A stretch of 5,563 bases of DNA from NCBI GenBank assembly GCA_904501895.1, contig CAJGCX010000109.1:1-5563 (forward strand), in the 5' to 3' direction. A program made the position numbers and the translations under genes. Shown here one piece after another: positions 1 through 4,410 of this stretch (its first letter is position 1; the number at the start of each line of letters is the position of its first letter). A model generated the notes under the pieces. The model worked only from the letters and a program-made list of their open reading frames with translations, did not search any database and had not been told where the DNA came from. The stretch comes from Clostridiaceae bacterium. GTDB lineage: Bacteria; Bacillota; Clostridia; Oscillospirales; Acutalibacteraceae.

Positions 1-289
1 CACCCTCGCTTGTACGGAAACGAAGCTCCATACCAAGAAGCACAGGGATTCTGCCGTTTGCAGTTTTCTTTGCAGCCTTGTAACCACGAAGGAAAAAGTC
101 AACCTTTTTATTCCATGGCAAAAGCTCACGACCGTATTTCATATATGTTGAGGGACTTAAATGGTCAGTAACAACAATTCCGTCATATCCTGCCTTAATA
201 TATTCTTCAACAGCAATTTCAGCCTTAACATTTGCACAGTTGCTTGTGTTTTTTGTGTGAAAATGCATTTCATATAAATATTTTTTCAT
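1..289 (-). CDS. PHP-domain phosphoesterase, N-terminal part (gene runs off the window)
   Basis: The 96 residues visible encode the start of a PHP (polymerase and histidinol phosphatase) metal-dependent phosphoesterase. Seen: the first PHP motif, His-x-His, in MHFHT (His9, His11); the second motif TDH at residues 41-43 after the strand GYDGIVV; and a conserved Glu in GMELR (Glu88). In this family these residues bind a two- or three-metal centre that hydrolyses phosphate esters. The stand-alone type is usually about 230-280 residues, so roughly two thirds is missing. Start choice: ATG at 289 has AGGA (298-301) 8 nt upstream. An in-frame ATG at 298 would overlap that site, so 289 is preferred. 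A good promoter lies just upstream, so the gene probably begins its own transcript. The substrate cannot be told; histidinol phosphate, nucleotides or other phosphoesters are all possible. Confidence 0.88.
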   Translation of the reverse strand, partial: MKKYLYEMHFHTKNTSNCANVKAEIAVEEYIKAGYDGIVVTDHLSPSTYMKYGRELLPWNKKVDFFLRGYKAAKKTANGRIPVLLGMELRFRTSEG

Positions 290-320
290 TTCAATCATCC
301 TAATTATTTTCTGTAACTTT

Positions 321-349
321 ATTATATACCTATTTTCGCACATACTCAA
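321..349 (-). promoter_or_regulatory. Sigma-A-type promoter of the PHP-domain gene
   Basis: Read on the minus strand, TTGAGT (344-349) and a perfect TATAAT (321-326) are separated by 17 nt (327-343). Transcription would start around 312-315, giving a leader of about 25 nt before the ATG at 289, with AGGA at 298-301 as ribosome binding site. The -10 match and ideal spacing make this convincing despite the AT-rich background. Confidence 0.65.
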
Positions 350-410
350 TAGCAATTTCCGTAATTTTATGAAAATTCCAATATAGTAAATTATAATTTG
401 TAGGGGACAT

Positions 411-491
411 CGCGTAGGGACAGACGTCCCCGTCTGTCCGTTGTAGTTGCGTGTAGAATTGCGGACAGAACAGGAGTTCTGTCCCTACGCG
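411..491. repeat. Intergenic inverted-repeat element with two nested hairpins
   Basis: This GC-richer island in AT-rich DNA has perfect 14-bp terminal inverted repeats: CGCGTAGGGACAGA (411-424) and TCTGTCCCTACGCG (478-491). Inside are two further perfect hairpins, GGACAGACG/CGTCTGTCC (418-426/431-439, loop TCCC) and GGACAGAAC/GTTCTGTCC (463-471/476-484, loop AGGA), joined by about 23 nt. The two hairpins are near copies of each other, and together they can form either one long stem or a two-headed structure. No transposase is present. The form suggests a dispersed repeat or MITE/REP-like element of the kind found between genes in Clostridia; its copy number cannot be seen here. Neither arm is followed by a long T tract, so it is not a typical terminator. 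Confidence 0.7.
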
Positions 492-545
492 CACATTTAA
501 AAACATCCCGATAACCTCCAATTTATTGATTTTTTCCTCATAAAA

Positions 546-586
546 CCATGTTAAAATTTGCTATACCCCATGTTAAAAATTAACAT
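546..586. repeat. Two 11-bp direct repeats 22 bp apart, the second within a perfect palindrome
   Basis: CCATGTTAAAA occurs at 546-556 and again at 568-578, a 22-bp period or about two helical turns on the same DNA face. The second copy is part of a perfect interrupted palindrome, ATGTTAA-AAA-TTAACAT (570-586). A TATAAT hexamer (600-605) follows, but no well-spaced -35 is seen. The arrangement resembles a protein binding site, either an operator or a minimal iteron pair. Which gene it would serve is unclear. AT-rich sequence raises the odds of chance repeats. Confidence 0.3.
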
Positions 587-653
587 CTATAAATAAGAAT
601 ATAATTAATAAAATAAATAATATTTATAATAAGTCAAAGAGAAAAATTCAGAG

Positions 654-686
654 ATAGTTAACCTGGTTAACTATTTTTATTTTTTG
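654..686 (+). terminator. Terminator-like hairpin in the spacer
   Basis: ATAGTTAACC (654-663) and GGTTAACTAT (665-674) are perfect inverted repeats around a single base. As RNA they give a stem of 8-9 bp with a loop of 3-5 nt, followed by TTTTTATTTTTT. The T tract is on the plus-strand 3' side only, so it would end a rightward transcript. No rightward gene lies upstream, so it may end a short untranslated RNA or block read-through. The palindrome could instead be a DNA operator. Confidence 0.35.
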
Positions 687-746
687 CTCATTTTGTAGTT
701 AATAAATATCTAAAAATGCCTTCAAATGTAAATGTTTTGTAAACAA

Positions 747-806
747 ATAGGCGATTTTTAAAAATCGTCCCACATTTCTCGGGACGAAATCGCTTTTTCA
801 GCCTAT
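747..806 (+). other. Large hairpin / candidate attenuator directly before the RepA_N-like gene
   Basis: Nested pairings cover almost the whole stretch: ATAGGC (747-752) with GCCTAT (801-806), GATTT (753-757) with AAATC (787-791), and CGTCCC (766-771) with GGGACG (781-786). Alternatively GCGATTT (751-757) pairs with AAATCGC (787-793) and is followed directly by TTTTT (794-798), which looks like an intrinsic terminator. A third option is the perfect 16-bp palindrome CGATTTTTAAAAATCG (752-767), which competes with the others. The element ends a few bases before the ribosome binding site of the next gene, so it could act as an attenuator or a translational fold. Function is inferred only from structure and position. 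Confidence 0.45.
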
Positions 807-810
807 ATAT

Positions 811-816
811 GGGGGG
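811..816 (+). promoter_or_regulatory. Ribosome binding site that sets a TTG start
   Basis: A run of six G (811-816) is the only Shine-Dalgarno-like sequence before the RepA_N-like reading frame. It sits 7 nt before TTG at 824. The upstream in-frame ATG (809-811) overlaps this run and has no binding site of its own, so TTG 824 is the likelier start. Confidence 0.5.
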
Positions 817-823
817 TATTTTT

Positions 824-1372
824 TTGAACAACAATAATTTTTACATAATTTTTCCCTTGGAATTGATAATGAATGAACAGTACAAGGGGTTATCATCAAA
901 CAGTAAAATATTATATTCTTTATTTTTAAACAGAACAAAATTCTCAAAAAAGAATTATAAAAAATTCTGCGATAAAAATGGTGCTTTTATTTATTACAGT
1001 AATTCACAAATCCAGAAGCATTTAAACTGTTCTTCCAGAACTGCAACAAATACGCTTATTGAACTTGAAAGAGCAGGACTAATCAAAAAAGAATATCAGG
1101 GCAATGGTCTGCCACTGAAGATTTATGTAACCGATATACGTGGAGATGAGGATGCCACACACACTGCCTCTGAATCAGCTCAGGACAAGCTTTATAAAAA
1201 GTCTTATTCCAATTCGATTCACAAGGAAAAACCTGCCACAAGGCAAAATAAGACGGAAGATAGGGGAGTGAGCTTTGATGTGGAAAGAGCAGAGATGAAA
1301 GCAAGAAATACTCTGTATGATTTCTCAATAAAGAAAAAACGCCGAACCCGAAATCCGGGTCCGACGTTATGA
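824..1372 (+). CDS. Short RepA_N-domain (replication initiator protein A N-terminal) protein
   Basis: With the TTG start the product has 182 residues (187 from the ATG at 809). Residues 6-102 resemble the RepA_N domain of plasmid and ICE replication initiators: FYIIFPLEL, then QYKGLSSNSKILYSLFLNR, then a winged-helix region (57-102) with an SQIQKHLNCSSRTATNTL recognition-helix segment, ELERAGLIKKEYQGNG and a closing IYV strand. In that family this domain binds origin DNA. Residues 103-148 are a polar linker. Residues 149-182 begin SFDVERAEMKAR and end in a very basic KKKRRTR tail. Plasmid RepA_N proteins are usually around 300 residues or more, so this is a short version, perhaps a chromosomal relic or a domesticated regulator. 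No partition, relaxase or integrase genes lie beside it. The last ~11 codons are also the terminator of the convergent gene. The family call rests on sequence resemblance by eye. Confidence 0.7.
   Translation: MNNNNFYIIFPLELIMNEQYKGLSSNSKILYSLFLNRTKFSKKNYKKFCDKNGAFIYYSNSQIQKHLNCSSRTATNTLIELERAGLIKKEYQGNGLPLKIYVTDIRGDEDATHTASESAQDKLYKKSYSNSIHKEKPATRQNKTEDRGVSFDVERAEMKARNTLYDFSIKKKRRTRNPGPTL
1330..1368 (-). terminator. Intrinsic terminator of the transporter gene, inside the end of the convergent gene
   Basis: Arms 1338-1350 and 1356-1368 form a 13-bp stem with a 5-nt loop. In a minus-strand transcript every position pairs, because the two imperfect positions (1342/1364 and 1345/1361) become G-U wobbles. 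In a plus-strand transcript the same positions are C-A and A-C mismatches. On the minus strand the stem is followed by TTTTTTCTTT. Both facts say it acts on the leftward transporter transcript, 27 nt past its stop codon. Confidence 0.85.
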
Positions 1373-1376
1373 TATG

Positions 1377-1396
1377 TTATTTTATTTTATTTTATT
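1377..1396. repeat. TTTTA pentanucleotide tract between convergent stop codons
   Basis: A occurs every five bases (1379, 1384, 1389, 1394) in a T background, giving about four TTTTA units. The tract fills nearly all of the 22 bp between the two stop codons. It may help weaken rightward read-through as an imperfect T tract, or may simply be low-complexity spacer. Confidence 0.5.
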
Positions 1397-3818
1397 ATTT
1401 CTTTTTAGCAGCCTTTTCAGCTTTAAGCTTAGCAGTCATTTCATCTTTTTCCTTCTGCTTTCTTAATGCTTCTTCCTTGTCGTTTGCAATCTTTGCTTCG
1501 TAACGAATCTTTGCATCGTCATAAAGAGCCATAATTTCGTCAAGATGTGTATAATTTTCTTTCTGAGTCATAAGCTTCTTAGCATCGATGTATGGCTTTG
1601 CAGCACGATTGAAACGAGCGTGCTTATTAATTTCATCCTTTGCGTTAGCCTGAGCAATTTTCTTTTCAAGCTCAACTTCTTTGATTTTTGCCTTAAGAGA
1701 TGAAACAAGAGCATTGTCTTTTGCTTGTTTAGCATCCTTTTGCTTCGCATAAAGTTCTTTAAGGATAGCGTTGCATTCATCTTCTTTGTTGTAATAGCCA
1801 TTAAGGATTTCGAAATCAGGCTGAACGAAGCTTTCCATAGTTGGGAAATGCTTTTTGATAGCACGATATGAATCCTTCTTTTTCTGAGCAAGCTCAACAA
1901 GGAATTCACGAAGCTCTTTTTCCTCTGCAGTATTTTTTGGCATAGCCTTTGCATTAGCAAGTTCGTTGTTAATAGCATTAATATCAGCATTGAAAAGACC
2001 TTCAAGTCCACCACTGAGAATTGGTTCAATTGCATTTATCTGTGCTTCATACAATGGAGATGAGAACTTGTCAAGCTCAGCAGCAACCATCTTAGAAATA
2101 GCGATTTCTTCATTGAATACACGAGCTTCTTTATATAACTTTTTAGCAGCTTTGCGTTCTGCTTTATCCTTGATTGATTTGAAATCGTTCTTAGAAACAA
2201 CTTTTTCCTGTGCATTTGAATATTCTTTTGCATCATTAATGATTTCAACAGCTTCAACAAGTCTTCCGTCATCAACAATACCGTTACCGTAGTCTTCAAA
2301 CAATGCTCTTACTCTGAGGATACGAACAATACTCTTCTGCTGAGTTTCTTTAAGGTCATAGAAGAAGTATGGAACCATATTACAGAAAGCACCAAATGCA
2401 GCCATAAGTACAAGTGTTCCGATAATTTTCTCAAGAAGTCCCGGTTCACCTGTATTTATGTCAAGAATTTCATAAGGACTTTCATAACCGTTTGTTTCTG
2501 TGATACCGTATGATTCATAAACAATAGGAAGAACAAGAGATGTAACAAGTGTTACCATATTACCGATTGTCTGAACTGTTGAGAACATACCGTCAATACG
2601 TTCACCTGTTTTGTACTGATGATAGTCTCTGATGTCAGCCTGAATTGCAGGAGTAGTAATCTGTTCAAAAGCACCGAAGAGCCAGTTGAAGTAAACGCAC
2701 AAAGCAATCCAATAAATGTTTGTTTTGTTAAGTCCGATAGCAAGGATGCAAATAATGTTCATAAAGTTAACGCCAAGGAGAACCTTTTTCTTACCGAACG
2801 CACGGATACAGAACGGAGCAATAATCATACCCCACATTGATGCGTTACCAACGATAGTGTTGATAATACCCATTGTTGTACCGTTACAAGCATGACCGTA
2901 AGTATATACCCATGACATAATCTGGCCGTATGCACCTTCAAGGAAACCAAGCCAACCTGCAAGAGCAATAATCCAGAAGTATTTATTCTTTGCAACAGCT
3001 TTAAATGCATCTATAAAGCGAACCTGAGCAACTCTTGTTTTTGCCTGAACAATCTTTTCCTGTGTATTTGCATAAACTACGCAAGAAAGTGCAAAACCGG
3101 CAACAGCAAATATAGGGTATCCGATTCTGTAAACCTTGATGTCGTACATATCATCGTTTGCAAAAGTCTGAGCAATAATAGGAAGAACGATGTTAGCAAT
3201 AGAAGGAGCTAATGAGTAAACAACGCTCTTGATTGAAAGAACATCAGTTCTTTCCTGAGTATTAGGTGAAAGAACGTGAATAAGGTTAGTGTAAGAATCG
3301 TTAAAGAAACTAAAGAAGAACTGTAAAAGGAAGTTCATTAAAAGAACAATAACACATTTTACAATATAACCCATAAGCACGGGATTTCCCAATTCATCCT
3401 GATATGCAACCTGAGGGAACCATGTGTTGAGTTGTTCATAAGGGAACCAAACATATGCGAGAGCAACGATGGCGGTAGGAATACCCATTGAAATAAGATA
3501 AGGTCTGTATTTACCTTGTTTATTTCTGCTGTTGTCAATCATATTCGCTCTGATAGCAGTAAGCGGAATACTTGCAATAGTAGCAATAATGTAAAGAATA
3601 TACATATGTGTCGGAGCAATACCGATTGCGTCACCAACAACCATATTGTTGGTACTAAGCATAAGCTGATTGCCCATGTAAATTAAGAAATACGCACCGA
3701 TACCACCGCCGGCATAAGCAAATATTTCTTTAAAGGTCATATAACGACCCGGCATTGGAATTTTCCAATACACTTGAAAATCAGAGATTTTCGATTTAAC
3801 TGTTTGAGCTAAATTCAT
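1395..3818 (-). CDS. GPH-family sugar:cation symporter (MFS) with long C-terminal cytosolic extension
   Basis: The product has 807 residues. Residues ~1-490 are a major facilitator transporter of the glycoside-pentoside-hexuronide:cation symporter (GPH) type, which imports glycosides using an H+ or Na+ gradient. Evidence: about twelve hydrophobic segments (roughly 30-52, 70-90, 107-127, 150-172, 195-216, 232-252, 279-300, 315-338, 346-362, 366-388, 412-436, 462-487); the cytoplasmic-loop signature RANMIDNSRNKQGKYRPYL (90-108); and DYHQYKTGERIDG (398-410), matching the family motif DYxxxKTGxR. GPH proteins normally end near residue 450-500. Here ~315 charged residues follow, rich in Lys, Glu and Ala, predicted helical, with coiled-coil-like stretches near 545-585 and 680-735 and a Lys-rich end (781-807). 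The tail is not recognisable as the IIA domain fused to LacS-type relatives. Start: ATG 3818 has AAGGAG (3828-3833) 9 nt upstream. No glycosidase gene is next to it, so the substrate is unknown. Confidence 0.9.
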   Translation of the reverse strand: MNLAQTVKSKISDFQVYWKIPMPGRYMTFKEIFAYAGGGIGAYFLIYMGNQLMLSTNNMVVGDAIGIAPTHMYILYIIATIASIPLTAIRANMIDNSRNKQGKYRPYLISMGIPTAIVALAYVWFPYEQLNTWFPQVAYQDELGNPVLMGYIVKCVIVLLMNFLLQFFFSFFNDSYTNLIHVLSPNTQERTDVLSIKSVVYSLAPSIANIVLPIIAQTFANDDMYDIKVYRIGYPIFAVAGFALSCVVYANTQEKIVQAKTRVAQVRFIDAFKAVAKNKYFWIIALAGWLGFLEGAYGQIMSWVYTYGHACNGTTMGIINTIVGNASMWGMIIAPFCIRAFGKKKVLLGVNFMNIICILAIGLNKTNIYWIALCVYFNWLFGAFEQITTPAIQADIRDYHQYKTGERIDGMFSTVQTIGNMVTLVTSLVLPIVYESYGITETNGYESPYEILDINTGEPGLLEKIIGTLVLMAAFGAFCNMVPYFFYDLKETQQKSIVRILRVRALFEDYGNGIVDDGRLVEAVEIINDAKEYSNAQEKVVSKNDFKSIKDKAERKAAKKLYKEARVFNEEIAISKMVAAELDKFSSPLYEAQINAIEPILSGGLEGLFNADINAINNELANAKAMPKNTAEEKELREFLVELAQKKKDSYRAIKKHFPTMESFVQPDFEILNGYYNKEDECNAILKELYAKQKDAKQAKDNALVSSLKAKIKEVELEKKIAQANAKDEINKHARFNRAAKPYIDAKKLMTQKENYTHLDEIMALYDDAKIRYEAKIANDKEEALRKQKEKDEMTAKLKAEKAAKKK

Positions 3819-3857
3819 TTTTTTGCACTCCTTGTGTACATATTTTTACAAATACAA

Positions 3858-3886
3858 ATTCTATCATATTTTGATTATTTATTCAA
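3858..3886 (-). promoter_or_regulatory. Promoter of the GPH transporter gene
   Basis: On the minus strand TTGAAT (3881-3886) and TAGAAT (3858-3863) are 17 nt apart. An overlapping alternative -10, TATGAT (3863-3868), has a less ideal spacing. The predicted start near 3850 would give a leader of about 32 nt containing the AAGGAG ribosome binding site (3828-3833). Confidence 0.5.
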
Positions 3887-3902
3887 TGTGAAAAACTAAA
3901 TT

Positions 3903-3940
3903 TTAACAAAAAATGAACGCAAAAGCACTATTTTTGTTAA
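3903..3940. repeat. 10-bp inverted repeat between the divergent promoters
   Basis: TTAACAAAAA (3903-3912) and TTTTTGTTAA (3931-3940) are perfect inverted repeats 18 bp apart. They sit 17 bp upstream of the transporter -35 box and about 70 bp upstream of the mgtE -35 box. The position would suit an activator or repressor site for the transporter. A stem followed by a proper T tract is not seen on either strand, so it is not a convincing terminator. No catabolite-response (cre) consensus is present. Confidence 0.35.
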
Positions 3941-4012
3941 TTTATACTAAAATCCGTATTATAAAAATGTGTAATTTAACTATGAAAAAAGTGAAAAAAT
4001 TGCAAAATCATA

Positions 4013-4041
4013 TTGACAAATTGTTCTTAAAGGTTAATAAT
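4013..4041 (+). promoter_or_regulatory. Promoter of the M-box/mgtE transcript
   Basis: A consensus TTGACA (4013-4018) is followed after exactly 17 nt by AATAAT (4036-4041), five of six matches to TATAAT. The predicted transcription start near 4048-4050 lies about 15 nt before the first base-paired strand of the riboswitch, as expected for a cis-acting RNA that must fold as it is made. Confidence 0.75.
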
Positions 4042-4064
4042 ATATATACAATGTAATATGTATT

Positions 4065-4221
4065 TACATATTCGGTAGGTAAGGCTACCACAGGGATACG
4101 GATTACTGCCGCAAAATGGTGGAGACACTATGAGCTGGTCAGCAGGTCATATCGAAAAACAAGGTATGATTTAATGTAATTTCATCGCCCTGCGAAGCTA
4201 AAGCTTGAACGAAAATGTGTA
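4065..4221 (+). ncRNA. M-box (ykoK) Mg2+ riboswitch aptamer
   Basis: The sequence carries the M-box hallmarks in order: a GGTAGGTAAGGCTACC core (4074-4089), GGATACGGATTACTGCC (4094-4110), AAAATGGTGGAGACAC (4113-4128), and near the 3' end GCTAAAGCTTGAACGAA (4197-4213), closely like the end of the Bacillus subtilis mgtE leader. The closing helix P1 is formed by TACATATT (4065-4072) and AATGTGTA (4214-4221), with a G-U pair, and can extend through CG/CG. Length (about 157 nt) fits the class. M-box RNAs bind several Mg2+ ions and compact when Mg2+ is plentiful. Lying just ahead of mgtE, it should switch off Mg2+ uptake when the ion is abundant. The exact ends are judged from the P1 pairing. Confidence 0.93.
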
Positions 4222-4232
4222 GGCTCATTGAC

Positions 4233-4272
4233 CTCATTTTTGCGTTCTTGCGAAAATGAGTTTTTTATTTTT
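4233..4272 (+). terminator. Riboswitch-controlled intrinsic terminator (with competing antiterminator 4207-4247)
   Basis: Arms 4233-4243 and 4250-4260 form an 11-bp stem (CTCATTTT... with ...AAAATGAG, one G-U pair) around the loop GTTCTT, followed by TTTTTTATTTTT. A competing pairing exists: GAACG-AAAATG (4207-4217) can bind CATTTT-CGTTC within 4235-4247, with a two-base bulge. That would destroy both P1 of the aptamer and the terminator. So high Mg2+ gives P1 plus terminator (off), and low Mg2+ gives antiterminator (on). The pairings are seen; the switching logic is the known M-box mechanism. Confidence 0.88.
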
Positions 4273-4287
4273 AAAGGAGTGAAAAAA

Positions 4288-4359
4288 GTGGACACGTACC
4301 GAAGTACAAAATTGGAACCTCCGGGTATTATTGTGGTATTGTGCCACGTTTTTCAGTAA
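4288..4359 (+). CDS. Candidate 23-residue leader peptide between riboswitch and mgtE
   Basis: A GTG start has a strong ribosome binding site, AAAGGAG (4273-4279), exactly 8 nt upstream. Translation gives 23 codons ending in TAA (4357-4359). The peptide begins MDTYRSTKLEPPG and continues with a hydrophobic IIVVLC stretch. Codons 11-13 (4318-4326) are Pro-Pro-Gly, one of the sequences on which ribosomes stall most readily without elongation factor P. The ORF lies wholly downstream of the riboswitch terminator, so it is made only when transcription escapes, and it ends 51 nt before the mgtE start. This suggests a regulatory leader rather than a functional protein, by analogy with the proline-containing mgtL and mgtP leaders of enterobacterial Mg2+ genes, to which it shows no sequence likeness. 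It could also be a chance ORF; the ribosome binding site is the best argument against that. Confidence 0.5.
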   Translation: MDTYRSTKLEPPGIIVVLCHVFQ

Positions 4360-4370
4360 TATCCGCCGTG

Positions 4371-4409
4371 TTTCACATATTTAAACCCTTAAGAAAAGGA
4401 GATGTGAAA
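4371..4409 (+). promoter_or_regulatory. Hairpin enclosing the mgtE ribosome binding site
   Basis: TTTCACAT (4371-4378) is perfectly complementary to ATGTGAAA (4402-4409), which lies directly between the Shine-Dalgarno AAAGGAG (4395-4401) and the ATG at 4411. Within the loop CCTT (4387-4390) can pair with AAGG (4396-4399) of the Shine-Dalgarno itself, with loop AAGAA. When folded, the mgtE start would be poorly accessible. The 5' arm begins 12 nt after the leader stop codon, so a ribosome terminating there should overlap it. The pairings are seen; the regulatory effect is inferred. Confidence 0.45.
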
Positions 4410-4410
4410 A

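Noticed and set aside
411..491. CRISPR-like or tRNA-like structure
   Set aside because: Only two hairpin units without regular spacers, and no cloverleaf or anticodon arm.
330..521. 63-codon minus-strand ORF across the spacer
   Set aside because: It covers the promoter of the PHP gene and the whole inverted-repeat element, has no clear ribosome binding site, and its composition follows the repeat.
809..811. ATG as start of the RepA_N-like protein
   Set aside because: It overlaps the only Shine-Dalgarno-like run and has none of its own; TTG 824 fits better, though this is not certain.
1568..2299. Open frames on both strands inside the transporter gene's 3' half
   Set aside because: Shadows of the 807-codon frame, which has clear family motifs, promoter, ribosome binding site and terminator. 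They show no motifs or ribosome binding sites.
3912..3928. Possible catabolite-response (cre) site upstream of the transporter
   Set aside because: TGAACGCAAAAGCA lacks the central CG in the proper position and the palindromic symmetry of a cre site.
3934..3962. Second plus-strand promoter TTGTTA-17 nt-TATTAT
   Set aside because: It matches moderately, but in very AT-rich DNA this is expected by chance, and the TTGACA promoter at 4013 is far better placed for the riboswitch.
3982..4056. Short plus-strand ORF starting ATGAAAAAAGTG
   Set aside because: It overlaps the mgtE promoter and lies mostly upstream of the expected transcription start, with no ribosome binding site.
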